From Palsa-504 sp963834685 (GTDB lineage Bacteria > Actinomycetota > Actinomycetes > Streptosporangiales > Streptosporangiaceae), in contig CAWICW010000016.1 in the NCBI GenBank assembly GCA_963834685.1, forward strand, positions 62,001 to 126,000: a stretch of 64,000 nt of DNA, read 5' to 3'. This document shows positions 1 through 12,729 of this stretch, one piece after another (the stretch's first letter is position 1; every line of letters starts with the position of its first letter). Made by a program: the position numbers and the translations under genes. A model generated the notes under the pieces. That model had not been told where the DNA came from. It ran no database searches and was given only the letters and a program-made list of their open reading frames with translations.

Positions 1-1
1 T

Positions 2-451
2 ACCGCCGACCTGCAGCGCCTGCAGGCCGAGTACGCCAACTACCGCAAGCGCGTGGACCGGGACCGAGCTGCCGTGCGCGAGCAGGCGGTCGCGACCGTG
101 CTGACCGGGCTGCTCCCGGTCCTGGACGCGATCGACCAGGCGCGCGAGCACGGCGAGCTGTCCGGCGGGTTCAAGTCCGTGGCCGACTCACTGCAGTCCG
201 CGGTGGGCAAGCTCGGCCTGGTGGCCTACGGCGAGAAGGGCGACGCGTTCGACCCCAAGATCCACGAGGCGCTGACCCACACCTATTCACCTGACGTCAC
301 CGAGGACACGTGCGTCGAGATCTTCCAGCCCGGCTACAAGGTGGGCGACAAGATCCTGCGCCCGGCCCGGGTCGCGGTCGCCGAGCCGGCCACCGGCCCG
401 GACGGCAGCAGCAACGAGGCCGAGTGGTCCGACGGTGAGGACGGTAACTAA
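2..451 (+). CDS. grpE: GrpE nucleotide exchange factor, 5' end missing
   Basis: This is the 3' part of grpE; the frame is open to the first base of the window, so the true start lies upstream. GrpE promotes ADP release from DnaK in the cytosol. The visible part starts inside the dimerising coiled-coil helix (LQRLQAEYANYRKRVDRD) and runs through the four-helix and beta-wing regions, where EKGDAFDPKIHEAL and GYKVGDKILRPARV are typical. It ends in an acidic tail. dnaJ follows 15-18 nt later on the same strand, so dnaK is expected just upstream, outside the window. Family identity is clear; only the N-terminus is unseen. Confidence 0.95.
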   Translation, partial: TADLQRLQAEYANYRKRVDRDRAAVREQAVATVLTGLLPVLDAIDQAREHGELSGGFKSVADSLQSAVGKLGLVAYGEKGDAFDPKIHEALTHTYSPDVTEDTCVEIFQPGYKVGDKILRPARVAVAEPATGPDGSSNEAEWSDGEDGN

Positions 452-469
452 ACAGTCCAGGCAGGCGTG

Positions 470-1633
470 ATGAGCACCAAGGACTACCTCGAGAAGGATT
501 ATTACAAAGCCCTGGGGGTCGCCAAGACGGCGAAGCCCGCCGAGATCAAGACCGCATACCGCAAGCTGGCCCGCAAGTACCACCCGGACTCCAATCAGGG
601 CGACGCCAAGGCCGAGGAGCGCTTCAAGGAGATCTCCGAGGCGTACTCCGTGCTGTCCGACGAGAAGCGGCGCAAGGAGTACGACGAGGCGCGCTCGCTG
701 TTCGGCGGCGGCTTCCGGGTCCCGACCGGGACCCGGACGAACACCGGGGGCTTCGGCGGCTTCGACCTGAACGACATCTTCAGCGGGGCGGGCGACGCGG
801 CCGGCGGGCTGGGCGACCTGTTCGGCGGGGTGTTCAACCGGGGCCGCACGAATACGGCCCAGAACCGGCCGCGCCGGGGCGCCGACGTGGAGACCGATAC
901 CACGCTGAGCTTCGGCGACGCTATCGATGGCACCACGGTCGGGCTGCGGCTGACCGGGGAGGGCCCGTGCCCGACCTGTCGCGGCACCGGGGCTAAGGCC
1001 GGCACCGTGCCCAAGGTCTGCCCGGTGTGCAGCGGGACCGGCCAGTCGAGCCGGAACCTGGGGTCGTTCGGGATCTCGGAACCGTGCAAGGAGTGCCGGG
1101 GCCGCGGCCTGGTGGTGGATGACCCGTGCCCGGCGTGCTCGGGCAGCGGGCGGGCGATGAGCTCGCGGACCATCCAGACCCGCATCCCGGCCGGCGTGGC
1201 CGACGGGCAGCGGATCAAGATCGCGGGCAAGGGCGCGCCCGGCGAGCGCGGCGGTGCCGCCGGCGACCTGTACGTACGGGTGCACGTCAAGCCGCACCCG
1301 GTGTTCGGGCGGTCGGGGGACAACCTCACCGTGACCGTGCCCGTGACGTTCGCCGAGCTCACCCTGGGGGCGGAGGTCAAGGTGCCCGCGCACCGGGGCG
1401 CTCCGGTCACGGTGCGGATCCCGCCGGGCACCGCGAACGGCAGCAAGTTCCGGGTCTCGGGCAAGGGCGTCCGCCGCAAGGACGGCACCACCGGCGCGCT
1501 GATCGTCGCCGTCGACGTGACGGTGCCGCAGAACCTGAACAGCAAGGCACGCAGCGCCATCGAGGACCTGCGTGAGGCGACCGCCGGGGCGGATCCACGC
1601 GAGGATCTTCTCGAGCGGGCCAAGGAGCAGTAA
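470..1633 (+). CDS. dnaJ: Chaperone protein DnaJ (Hsp40)
   Basis: Type I J-protein co-chaperone that stimulates DnaK ATPase and delivers substrates. The J domain occupies about residues 9-75 with HPD at residues 38-40. A Gly/Phe-rich linker follows (about 76-140), then four zinc-binding CxxCxGxG-type repeats starting near residues 166, 184, 206 and 220 (CPTCRGTG, CPVCSGTG, CKECRGRG, CPACSGSG), then the C-terminal substrate domains. ATG 470 is chosen; a GTG at 467 would add one residue. The stop overlaps the hspR start (TAATG). Sitting in a grpE-dnaJ-hspR order makes this the DnaJ1-type copy of actinobacteria, which usually also have a second dnaJ in the hrcA operon. Confidence 0.97.
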   Translation: MSTKDYLEKDYYKALGVAKTAKPAEIKTAYRKLARKYHPDSNQGDAKAEERFKEISEAYSVLSDEKRRKEYDEARSLFGGGFRVPTGTRTNTGGFGGFDLNDIFSGAGDAAGGLGDLFGGVFNRGRTNTAQNRPRRGADVETDTTLSFGDAIDGTTVGLRLTGEGPCPTCRGTGAKAGTVPKVCPVCSGTGQSSRNLGSFGISEPCKECRGRGLVVDDPCPACSGSGRAMSSRTIQTRIPAGVADGQRIKIAGKGAPGERGGAAGDLYVRVHVKPHPVFGRSGDNLTVTVPVTFAELTLGAEVKVPAHRGAPVTVRIPPGTANGSKFRVSGKGVRRKDGTTGALIVAVDVTVPQNLNSKARSAIEDLREATAGADPREDLLERAKEQ

Positions 1634-2114
1634 TGATGAACAGCCCATTCGATCAGTCGGATGACATGCCGGTGTACGTCATCTCGGTAGCCGCCGAGCT
1701 GTCCGGCATGCACCCGCAGACGCTGCGCGAGTACGAGCGCCGCGGCCTGGTCTCCCCGGGCCGCAGCGCCGGCCGCGGGCGGCGGTACTCGATGCGGGAC
1801 ATCCTGGCCCTGCGCGAGATCCAGCGGCTGTCGCAGGAGGAGGGCGTGAACCTGTCCGGCATCAAGCTGATCCTGGATCAGCTGCGCGAGCTGGAGCAGG
1901 CACGCAGGCTGGTCGCGGAGCTGCACGCCCAGGTGGCGCAGCTGCGCGCGGAGCTGGAATCAACCCGGGCCGTGGCGGCCCGGCTGGCCGAACTACGCCG
2001 GAGCGGCGGCGGCAACGACCCCGGCCTGGTGCCGGTGCGCCGCGCCCGGGTGGCGGTCTGGGAACCGATAACTGGGCCGTCCAGCGGAGCTGGACAGCCC
2101 AGAGGAGATAAGTA

Positions 2115-2115
<1 letters not shown>
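1633..2115 (+). CDS. hspR: HspR, MerR-family heat shock repressor
   Basis: MerR-type transcriptional repressor of the dnaK operon and clpB. The N-terminal winged helix-turn-helix is clear (YVISVAAELSGMHPQTLR, YERRGLVSPGRSAGRGRRYS), followed by a coiled-coil (about residues 75-115) that would dimerise. In Streptomyces and Mycobacterium HspR binds HAIR inverted repeats and uses DnaK as co-repressor. Start ATG 1633 overlaps the dnaJ stop by 1 nt; a second ATG follows directly at 1636. The stop codon overlaps the clpB ATG by 1 nt, so dnaJ-hspR-clpB are translationally coupled. I see no HAIR box inside the window; one is expected upstream of dnaK. Confidence 0.95.
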
Positions 2116-4757
<2,642 letters not shown>

Positions 4758-4772
4758 CCGCGGTGCCTGAGG

Positions 4773-4825
4773 GGCCGGGCTCCGGTTGCGGGATCGTTCA
4801 TGATCCCGCGGCGGGCCCGGCCTTT
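4773..4825. terminator. Nested inverted repeat between convergent clpB and TPR gene
   Basis: Two stacked perfect 8-bp stems: outer ggccgggc (4773-4780) with gcccggcc (4815-4822), inner gcgggatc (4788-4795) with gatcccgc (4802-4809) around a 6-nt loop. The + strand copy is followed by TTT. It lies just after the clpB stop and overlaps the last codons of the opposite TPR gene, so it probably ends transcription from clpB and perhaps in both directions. Confidence 0.7.
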
Positions 4826-5403
4826 CTGTTGTCTGCGTTGTCCTTGCTGTCCAGCAGCTTGTCGTAGTCGTCCTCGGGCATGGCTAGGTCGACGCGGAGG
4901 CGGTAACGCAGCCGGAGCAGCAGCTGGAGCTCGTCGCGGTCGTCGCCGCGCAGGCAGGCGTCCACCCCGGCGGTGGCCCAGTCCAGCGCGCCGTTCAGGT
5001 CGCCCTGCTCGGTGAGCAGCTCGGCCACTAGGTCGCAGGTGCGCGGCAGCAACCGCGCGCCGTCCTCGGTGAGCTGGCGCAGCAGGGAGTCGGCTTCGGC
5101 GGGCCGGCCGAGCGCGAACATGGCGCGGGCCAGCGGCACCCGGGGGTCATCGAAGGTCGGGCCCGCGTCCGCGATGGCGGCCCGGAACTCGTCCACCGCG
5201 GTGGCCGGCTCGTCGGCGAGCAGCCACTGCTCGCCGGCTCGCATGTGGGCTTCGGCCCGGGACATGCTTTCCGGCGTGGCCTGGACCGGGAGCGAAGCCT
5301 GCACGGCGAGGCGGCTCATGCGGACCGCGGCCCGTTTATGGTTGCCGGTCCGGGCAGCGTTGACCTCGATCGCGTCGAACAGCTCACCGGAAAGCACAAC
5401 CAC
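4798..5403 (-). CDS. Tetratricopeptide-repeat-like protein
   Basis: A 201-aa cytosolic protein with no signal peptide or membrane segment. It is made of antiparallel helical pairs with TPR-like spacing, for example residues about 50-75 (AEAHMRAGEQWLLADEP), 85-110 (DPRVPLARAMFALGRPAEAD) and 120-145 (VAELLTEQGDLNGALDWA). TPR domains usually scaffold protein-protein contacts; no catalytic motif is visible and no partner is implied by context. Start is GTG at 5403. It is convergent with clpB and its last codons lie inside the shared terminator. The NYN gene upstream on the same strand starts 64 nt away, so the two may be cotranscribed. Confidence 0.75.
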   Translation of the reverse strand: MVVLSGELFDAIEVNAARTGNHKRAAVRMSRLAVQASLPVQATPESMSRAEAHMRAGEQWLLADEPATAVDEFRAAIADAGPTFDDPRVPLARAMFALGRPAEADSLLRQLTEDGARLLPRTCDLVAELLTEQGDLNGALDWATAGVDACLRGDDRDELQLLLRLRYRLRVDLAMPEDDYDKLLDSKDNADNRKAGPAAGS

Positions 5404-5466
5404 GTCTCAGAACCTACCCGTCGAGGCCTTGCACAACCCGGGGTCTTCCCCTTTTACCGGCTGGTT

Positions 5467-6987
5467 TTAACGGCGGGTACGCTCGAGCGCGTCCCAGAAG
5501 CCACGCCGCAGCGCGTGCCGGACCTCATCGTGCAGCAGGAAGTCGATCGGCAGCGCCGACCCCTGCAGCAGCCGGGCCTCCAGGTCGGACGGCATCCGCG
5601 GCTTGCGGGCCAGCACCGCTTCCAGCCACAGCGCCGGGGCGTCCCGCGCCACCGAGGCGCCGAACTCCTGGCCCTCCTCGTGCGCGGCCTGCACGGCCTC
5701 GGCTAGCGAGGGCCCGCCGGCTGAGACGTAGCCGGGCGGCGGTGAGGTCGCGACCGGCTGCGGGCCGCTGTACGGGGCACTGCGGGACGAGCCCTGCCCG
5801 GCGTGCTGGGCGACATGCTGGGCCCCGGACGGCTGACCACCCGGCGGCGAGCCGATCGGGCCCATGGGGATCGGGGCGTTCGGGGTGTTCGGGCGGGAGG
5901 GCAGGCGGCGCAGCTGGGCGGGGGGAGCCTGGGGGGCTTCGGCGCCGGTCAGGCCGTCGGGGGTGACCGGGGGAACGGCGTAGCCGGTGACGTCCTCGGC
6001 GACCCGGGCGACGCGGCTCGGCTCGGCGCGGTCCTGGCGGTCGGCGCGGTCCTGGCGGGTACGCGGGGAGACCGGGGCGGGGGCAGCGTAGATGTCAGGG
6101 CGGGCGGGCACGGCGTCGCCGTTGACGCTCTCGCGCGGGCGCTCGTCACGGTCGCGGGCGCGGTCCTCGCGGGTGCGGTCCTCGCGGTCGCGGGGGCGGT
6201 CCTCGCGGCTGGGGCGGTCCTCGCGGGCGGCGCGGTCCTCACGGCTGGCGGCGCGGGGCAGCTGGACGGCGGGCCGCTGGTACTCGGCCACCACCGGCGC
6301 GGTGTAGATGGCGGGCGGCGCATGGTTGCCCGGCCCGGCGGGCAGCGCCTGGTACGACCCCACGCCCGCCACCGCCGAGTGTCCGTTGGCCAGCGGCCGG
6401 CCCGGGGCGCGGTCCGCGTCGTCCGGCTCGTCGGCGCGGGCGGGCTCGGCGCCCGCGATCAGCTCCACGTAAGGCCGGAGCTGCTCCCCGCCGATCTCGA
6501 TGATGTCGTCGGACTCCTGGCGCAGCGAGCGGGAAATGGTCCAGTTGCCGTCCACCGCGATGTGCACCAGGGTGACGCGCATGCCGAGGTCCTGGACGTC
6601 GGCGATGACCTGGGCCAGGTCCTCCTCCGCGCTGACCACCAGCGCGTCGCTGACCGCGCCGTTGCGGGCCAGCGTGGTCAGATCCCGGTGGATCTCGGTT
6701 TCCACGCCCTCGCGGCGGCCGGGACGGATCTTAGCCACCCGGAGCTTAATCCCCGGGATGTCGGCCACCGCGTCCTGCTCGGCGGTGCGGCGGCCGTCGA
6801 CGGTCGCCTCGTACCAGTAACAGCGCAGCAGCGGCAGCCCGGTGCGCTCGCGGGCCAGGCCGCCCAGCAGTTGCAGGAGACCCTCGTAGTCCCAGGAGAC
6901 CGATTCGCCGCGGCGGGTCCCGTGCACGGCCATGGCACCATCTGCGAGCACGTAGCTTGCGTCAACGAACAACGCGCAGCGATCCAC
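5467..6987 (-). CDS. NYN-domain (LabA/PIN-like) protein with Arg-Glu-Asp repeats
   Basis: A 506-aa protein whose first 175 residues form an NYN domain, a PIN-like RNase fold: CALFVDASYVLADGA at the start (first acidic residue D9), DLTTLARNGAVSDALVVSAEEDL in the middle and VTLVHIAVDGNW near the end. NYN proteins are predicted metal-dependent RNases acting on structured RNA. The middle (about 230-300) is a low-complexity tract built from RED/REDR units, followed by a Pro/Gly/Gln-rich stretch. The C-terminal 75 residues are again ordered (VARDAPALWLEAVLARKPRM), with no family I recognise. Start is GTG 6987. The matching DNA repeat is listed separately. Confidence 0.88.
   Translation of the reverse strand: MDRCALFVDASYVLADGAMAVHGTRRGESVSWDYEGLLQLLGGLARERTGLPLLRCYWYEATVDGRRTAEQDAVADIPGIKLRVAKIRPGRREGVETEIHRDLTTLARNGAVSDALVVSAEEDLAQVIADVQDLGMRVTLVHIAVDGNWTISRSLRQESDDIIEIGGEQLRPYVELIAGAEPARADEPDDADRAPGRPLANGHSAVAGVGSYQALPAGPGNHAPPAIYTAPVVAEYQRPAVQLPRAASREDRAAREDRPSREDRPRDREDRTREDRARDRDERPRESVNGDAVPARPDIYAAPAPVSPRTRQDRADRQDRAEPSRVARVAEDVTGYAVPPVTPDGLTGAEAPQAPPAQLRRLPSRPNTPNAPIPMGPIGSPPGGQPSGAQHVAQHAGQGSSRSAPYSGPQPVATSPPPGYVSAGGPSLAEAVQAAHEEGQEFGASVARDAPALWLEAVLARKPRMPSDLEARLLQGSALPIDFLLHDEVRHALRRGFWDALERTRR
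6160..6244. repeat. 13-bp imperfect tandem repeat inside the NYN gene
   Basis: Five copies of gcggtcctcgcgg start at 6160, 6175, 6196, 6214 and 6232 (the last with one change). The spacings of 15, 21, 18 and 18 nt are all multiples of three, so copy-number changes keep the reading frame. On the coding strand each unit encodes Arg-Glu-Asp-Arg/Pro. Confidence 0.8.
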
Positions 6988-7136
6988 GGCCCCACCGTCC
7001 TTCCCTCGGCGCAGCGGTCACCCTTTCAGGCTCCGATCCGGACCTGACGGCTCTAGAGTAGTGAAGTAACCCTCTCCGGGATGGCTTTCCGCGCATTCCC
7101 CCTGCATGAAGGGGTCTGAAGGGAAGGAGCACGGCC

Positions 7137-7670
7137 GTGAGCGACCGGGCGGACCTGCTCGCGGCGATCAAGGCGAAGGCGATCATCCGCGGTGACTTCA
7201 TCCTCTCCTCGGGCCAGCGCGCCGACTGGTACGTCGACCTGCGGCGGGTGCTGCTCGACGGGCGCCTGGCGCCGCTCGCCGGCCGGGTCATGCTCGACCT
7301 CACCTGGGATCTGGGCTACCAGGCGGCGGGTGGCCTGACCATGGGCGCCGATCCGGTCGCCACCGCGATGATGCACGCGGCCGCCGCCCGGGGCACGCCG
7401 GTCGACGCGTTCGTGGTCCGGAAGAAGGAGAAGGACCACGGCACCCAGCGCCGGATCGAGGGCCCGGACGTGGCCGGACGGCGGGTACTCGCGGTCGAGG
7501 ACACCTCTACCACCGGCGCCTCCCCGCTGGCCGCGGTCGACGCGCTACGCGAGGCGGGCGCTGAGGTCGTGGGGGTGGCGGTGCTGGTCAACCGGGGCGC
7601 GCGGGAGCGCGTGACCTCTCGCGGGCTGATCTTCCGGGCCGCCTACGACCTGTCAGACCTCGGCATCTGA
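7137..7670 (+). CDS. pyrE: Orotate phosphoribosyltransferase
   Basis: Converts orotate and PRPP to orotidine 5'-phosphate in pyrimidine synthesis. The 177-aa length is typical of the short actinobacterial form. FILSSGQRADWYVDLR at residues about 22-37 is the orotate-binding start, VVRKKEKDHG is the flexible catalytic loop, and VLAVEDTSTTGAS is the PRPP-binding motif. Start is GTG 7137, preceded by GGAAGGAG at 9-10 nt. It stands alone rather than with other pyr genes. Its 3' end overlaps the convergent DedA gene by 18 nt. Confidence 0.95.
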   Translation: MSDRADLLAAIKAKAIIRGDFILSSGQRADWYVDLRRVLLDGRLAPLAGRVMLDLTWDLGYQAAGGLTMGADPVATAMMHAAAARGTPVDAFVVRKKEKDHGTQRRIEGPDVAGRRVLAVEDTSTTGASPLAAVDALREAGAEVVGVAVLVNRGARERVTSRGLIFRAAYDLSDLGI

Positions 7671-8324
7671 CCGGTGCCGGCCGGGGCCGCGCGGCGTGGC
7701 GGGCGGTTCCGGAGCGGGCTTTTGCTCCGCGGTCTGCGCGGCTTCACGCCGGAACTGGCGCAGCCGGTACAGCACGAAGCCGACGATCGCGATGACCACG
7801 AGCGCGAACAGGATGTAGCCGACGACGGTCAGGCCGTGGCTCACGCTGTTCCAGGCGTGGCCGAGCTGGTACCCGGCCACGGAGAGCGCGGTCGCGTAGA
7901 TGACGGTGCCGATCAGGCTGAGCACCCCGAACCGGAGCGCGGGGATCCGGACCAGGCCTGCCACGATCGAGGTGAAGGCGCGGACGAAGGGCAGCATGCG
8001 GCCGACGACCACGGCCCAGGACCCCCGGCCGGCCAGGAACCGCTCGGCCCGGTCCACGTCGCTCTGGGTCACCAGCACGTAGCGGCCCAGCTTGGCCACC
8101 AGCGGCTTGCCGCCGACCCGGCCGACCGCGTAGGAGGCGTAGGACCCGGCGAGTTCGGCCAGGGAGCCGATGATGATGACCAGGGCGAGGTTAAGATGCC
8201 CCTGGTAGGCGAGTACGCCGGCGAACCCGAAGGTGATCTCGGACGAGATCGGGATGCACGCCGCCTCGAGGAAGCCGAGCAAGATGAGGGCAGCGTAACC
8301 CGCCGACGTGAGAAAGCTCTCCAT
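7653..8324 (-). CDS. DedA-family membrane protein
   Basis: A 223-aa integral membrane protein of the DedA/VTT family, several members of which flip undecaprenyl phosphate or phospholipid. LGFLEAACIPISSEITFGFAG near the start holds the conserved acidic residue and the reentrant loop. GRMLPFVRAFTSIVAG (about residues 107-122) is the family's GRxxPxxR...AG motif. Four to five hydrophobic segments follow, then a basic, proline-rich cytosolic tail ending RHRSDAEV. ATG 8324. The last codons overlap pyrE on the opposite strand. Confidence 0.9.
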   Translation of the reverse strand: MESFLTSAGYAALILLGFLEAACIPISSEITFGFAGVLAYQGHLNLALVIIIGSLAELAGSYASYAVGRVGGKPLVAKLGRYVLVTQSDVDRAERFLAGRGSWAVVVGRMLPFVRAFTSIVAGLVRIPALRFGVLSLIGTVIYATALSVAGYQLGHAWNSVSHGLTVVGYILFALVVIAIVGFVLYRLRQFRREAAQTAEQKPAPEPPATPRGPGRHRSDAEV

Positions 8325-8484
8325 GGCTTCATGTTGTACCCCATGTCCGGGACCGCCCGGTGCATCTTCATGCTCGCTTCATGTCTAGGCTTGGCTTCTA
8401 CGGGTTCAGGTCCAAGGCCCCTAGAGTGGCCCCGGCCTAACTATCTACCCTGAGGTGAGGCTCAAGCCAAGGGAGTCAGCTGCC

Positions 8485-9507
8485 ATGCCTATTGCCACCC
8501 CAGAGGTCTACGCGCAGATGCTCGACACCGCCAAGCAGCGCGGTTACGCGTTTCCTGCCATCAACGTGACGTCAAGCCAGACGCTGAACGGGGCGCTGCG
8601 CGGGTTCGCGGACGCCGGCAGCGACGGGATCATCCAGGTGTCCACCGGCGGCGCGGAGTACCTGTCCGGCGCGGCGGTCAAGAATATGGTGACCGGCGCG
8701 GTGGCGCTGGCCGAGTTCGCGCACGTGGTGGCGGCCAAGTACCCCATTCACGTGGCGCTGCACACCGACCACTGCCCGAAGGACAAGCTCGACGGCTACA
8801 TGCGCCCGCTGATCGCCATCTCGAAGGAGCGGGTGCAGCGCGGCCTGGAGCCGTTGTTCCAGTCGCACATGTGGGACGGCTCGGCGGTGCCGCTGAAGGA
8901 GAACCTGGAGATCGCCAGCGAGCTGCTCGAGCAGTGCGCGGCCGCCCGGATCATCATGGAGATGGAGATCGGCGTGGTCGGCGGCGAGGAAGACGGCGTC
9001 GTCGGCGAGATCAACGAGAAGCTGTACACCACGCAGGAAGACGCGCTGGCCACCGCCGAGGCGCTCGGGCTGGGCGAGCGCGGCCGGTACATCCTGGCCG
9101 CGACGTTCGGCAACGTGCACGGCGTCTACAAGCCGGGGCACGTAAAGCTGCGCCCGGTCGTGCTCAAGGAGATCCAGGACGCGGTGGGCCGCAAGTACGG
9201 CAAGGAAAAGCCGTTCGACCTCGTCTTCCACGGCGGGTCCGGTTCGACCCTCGAGGAGATCCGGGAAGCCATCAGCTACGGCGTGGTCAAGATGAACGTC
9301 GATACTGACATCCAGTACGCCTTCACCCGGCCGATCGCGGACCACATGTTCAAGAATTACGACGGCGTGCTCAAGGTGGACGGCGACGTGGGCAGCAAGA
9401 AGGCCTACGACCCGCGCAGCTGGGGCAAGGCCGGCGAGGCCGGCGTGACCCAGCGAGTCAGCCACGCCTGCGAGGACCTGCTGTCCGCGGGTCACCAGCT
9501 GAGCTGA
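8485..9507 (+). CDS. fbaA: Class II fructose-bisphosphate aldolase
   Basis: Zinc-dependent aldolase of glycolysis and gluconeogenesis, cleaving fructose 1,6-bisphosphate. HTDHCPKDKLDGY carries the catalytic Asp and a zinc His. EMEIGVVGGEEDGV, ATFGNVHGVYKPG and FHGGSGS supply further metal and phosphate contacts. The protein is 340 aa, as in other type IIA enzymes. ATG 8485 with GGGAG upstream is preferred; a GTG at 8455 would add ten residues (RLKPRESAA) that the family lacks. DUF3151 follows 8 nt later. Confidence 0.96.
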   Translation: MPIATPEVYAQMLDTAKQRGYAFPAINVTSSQTLNGALRGFADAGSDGIIQVSTGGAEYLSGAAVKNMVTGAVALAEFAHVVAAKYPIHVALHTDHCPKDKLDGYMRPLIAISKERVQRGLEPLFQSHMWDGSAVPLKENLEIASELLEQCAAARIIMEMEIGVVGGEEDGVVGEINEKLYTTQEDALATAEALGLGERGRYILAATFGNVHGVYKPGHVKLRPVVLKEIQDAVGRKYGKEKPFDLVFHGGSGSTLEEIREAISYGVVKMNVDTDIQYAFTRPIADHMFKNYDGVLKVDGDVGSKKAYDPRSWGKAGEAGVTQRVSHACEDLLSAGHQLS

Positions 9508-9515
9508 GGATCGTT

Positions 9516-9935
9516 ATGGAGCGGGAGAACCTGCTGGCCGGGCCGCCGGCCACGTACCTGCTGGAGAACGAGGAGGCGGCGGCGGCGCTGCGGGCCGGCG
9601 CTTCGCCCTCGCAGGTCGCGGCCCGCTTCCCGGCGTACTCGGCCGCGTGGGCAGCGCTGGCCGAGCGCGCGTTCGCCGACGGCGACCCGGTTACCGCTTA
9701 TGCGTACGCGCGAGCCGGGTACCACCGCGGGCTGGACCAGCTGCGCCGTTCGGGCTGGCGCGGCAACGGGCCGATCCCCTGGGAGCACGAGCCGAACCGG
9801 GGCTTCCTGCGCTCGCTGTACATGCTGGGCCGGGCCGCCGACGCCATCGGCGAAGACGACGAGGCGCAGCGCTGCGAGCAGTTCCTGCGCGACAGCAGCG
9901 CCGCAGCCGCTGCCGCTCTGCGCGGCGACGCGTGA
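9516..9935 (+). CDS. DUF3151 family protein
   Basis: A 139-aa soluble helical protein of the actinobacterial DUF3151 family, function unknown. Recognisable parts are LLAGPPATYLLENE at the start, AYAYARAGYHRGLDQLRRSG in the middle and PIPWEHEPNRGFLRSLYML towards the end. It begins 8 nt after the fba stop, an association common in actinobacteria, so it is probably cotranscribed with the aldolase. A strong hairpin 109 nt downstream would end the unit before purA. Confidence 0.92.
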   Translation: MERENLLAGPPATYLLENEEAAAALRAGASPSQVAARFPAYSAAWAALAERAFADGDPVTAYAYARAGYHRGLDQLRRSGWRGNGPIPWEHEPNRGFLRSLYMLGRAADAIGEDDEAQRCEQFLRDSSAAAAAALRGDA

Positions 9936-10040
9936 GCTGTGGGACCGCGAGTTTGCGCAGGAGGAGCGCGGTCATACGGGCGCATTCTGGCCGGCGGGTC
10001 AATGGCTTAGGCGCGGGGTTTGCGGGTAATCTCAGAACGC

Positions 10041-10078
10041 AAGAGCCCCTGCTGCGCTTGCGCTGAGCAGGGGCTTCG
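10041..10078 (+). terminator. Hairpin between DUF3151 and purA
   Basis: A perfect 10-bp stem, agcccctgct (10044-10053) with agcaggggct (10066-10075), around a 12-nt loop. The U-tract is weak. It lies 109 nt after the DUF3151 stop and 33 nt before the purA start. It most likely ends the fba unit; a role as a purA leader attenuator cannot be excluded. Confidence 0.65.
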
Positions 10079-10107
10079 TACGTGTGGGGTGCGGGAGGGG
10101 ATGCGCA

Positions 10108-11400
<1,293 letters not shown>

Positions 11401-11427
11401 CCAACCTGGCCCCGGTAGGCTCCTGGC

Positions 11428-12720
11428 GTGCGCATTCTCGTCATCGGGTCGGGCGGCCGGGAGCACGCCATCGTCCGCGCGCTGAGCGCGGAAACGGACC
11501 GCCTGCACGCGGCGCCGGGCAACCCCGGGATCGCGGCCATCGCCGAAACCCACCCGGGCACCGCCCCGGTCCCGGAGCAGATCGTCGCGCTCACGCGCAA
11601 GCTCACCCCGGACCTGGTAGTGATCGGCCCGGAGGCGCCGCTGGTCGCCGGGGCGGCCGACGCGCTGCGGGAGAACGGCGTGGCCTGCTTCGGGCCGGAC
11701 GCGGCCGCGGCCCGGATCGAGGGCTCCAAGTCGTTCGCCAAGCAGGTCATGGCCGAGGCCGGAATCCCGACCGCCGCGTCGTTCACGTGCACCACCGCCG
11801 CCGAGGCGGACCGGGCGCTGGCCGCGTTCGGGCCACCCTACGTGGTCAAGGACGACGCGCTGGCCGCGGGCAAGGGCGTCCTGGTCACCGGCGATCTGGC
11901 GGCCGCGCGGGCGCACGCGCGGGGCTGCGGCACGGTGGTGATCGAGGAGTTCCTGGACGGGCCGGAGGTGTCGCTGTTCGCGGTGACCGACGGGGTGACA
12001 GCGGTGCCGCTGTTGCCGGCCCAGGATTTCAAGCGCGCCCGGGACGGCGACCAGGGGCCGAACACGGGGGGCATGGGCGCCTACGCGCCGCTCCCCTGGG
12101 CGCCCGGCGACCTGGCCGGGCAGACGATGGATCGCGTGATCCAGCCGGCGATCGGGGCCATGGCGCGGCGCGGCACGCCGTATCGCGGGCTGCTGTACGC
12201 AGGGCTGGCCCTGACCTCGGCCGGCCCCAAGGTGGTCGAGTTCAACGCACGGTTCGGTGACCCGGAGACGCAGGTGGTGCTGGACCGGCTGGGGGGCCCG
12301 CTGGGGCCGCTGCTGCATGCCGCGGCGACAGGGGACCTGGCGGGCGCCGCGTGGCCGGAGTGGCGGCCGGGGGCGGCGGTGGTGGTGGTGATCGCCGCTG
12401 AAGGCTACCCGGAGGCGCCGGTCAAGGGCGACAAGATCATTTTCACGGAACGAAGCGTGGTATCGGCGGCCGGGGACGCAGGGCGCGGCACGGGGGCATA
12501 CGTGCTGCACGCGGGGACGGCCTTCGGCGCCGGCGGCGAGCTGGTATCGGCCGGCGGGCGGGTGCTTAACGTGGTCGGCAGCGGCGAGGACGTCGAGGCG
12601 GCGCGGGGGGCGGCTTACGGGCTGGCCGGGACGGTCGAGCTGCGCGGCGGCTGGTACCGCCGGGATATCGCCGCACGGGACGCTGGCCGCGGGGGGCGGA
12701 GAGCGGGGAGCGGCGGATAG
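11428..12720 (+). CDS. purD: Phosphoribosylamine-glycine ligase (GARS)
   Basis: ATP-grasp ligase making glycinamide ribonucleotide, step 2 of purine synthesis. N-terminal MRILVIGSGGREHAI is the family hallmark. ATP-grasp parts are KDDALAAGKGVLV, VIEEFLDGPEVS, NTGGMGAYAP and EFNARFGDPETQ. The C-terminal domain ends unusually with a Gly/Arg-rich tail of about 20 residues after WYRRDIA. Start is GTG 11428. purB follows 9 nt after the stop, so purA-purD-purB look like one operon. Confidence 0.96.
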   Translation: MRILVIGSGGREHAIVRALSAETDRLHAAPGNPGIAAIAETHPGTAPVPEQIVALTRKLTPDLVVIGPEAPLVAGAADALRENGVACFGPDAAAARIEGSKSFAKQVMAEAGIPTAASFTCTTAAEADRALAAFGPPYVVKDDALAAGKGVLVTGDLAAARAHARGCGTVVIEEFLDGPEVSLFAVTDGVTAVPLLPAQDFKRARDGDQGPNTGGMGAYAPLPWAPGDLAGQTMDRVIQPAIGAMARRGTPYRGLLYAGLALTSAGPKVVEFNARFGDPETQVVLDRLGGPLGPLLHAAATGDLAGAAWPEWRPGAAVVVVIAAEGYPEAPVKGDKIIFTERSVVSAAGDAGRGTGAYVLHAGTAFGAGGELVSAGGRVLNVVGSGEDVEAARGAAYGLAGTVELRGGWYRRDIAARDAGRGGRRAGSGG

Positions 12721-12729
12721 CGTGGAGGC

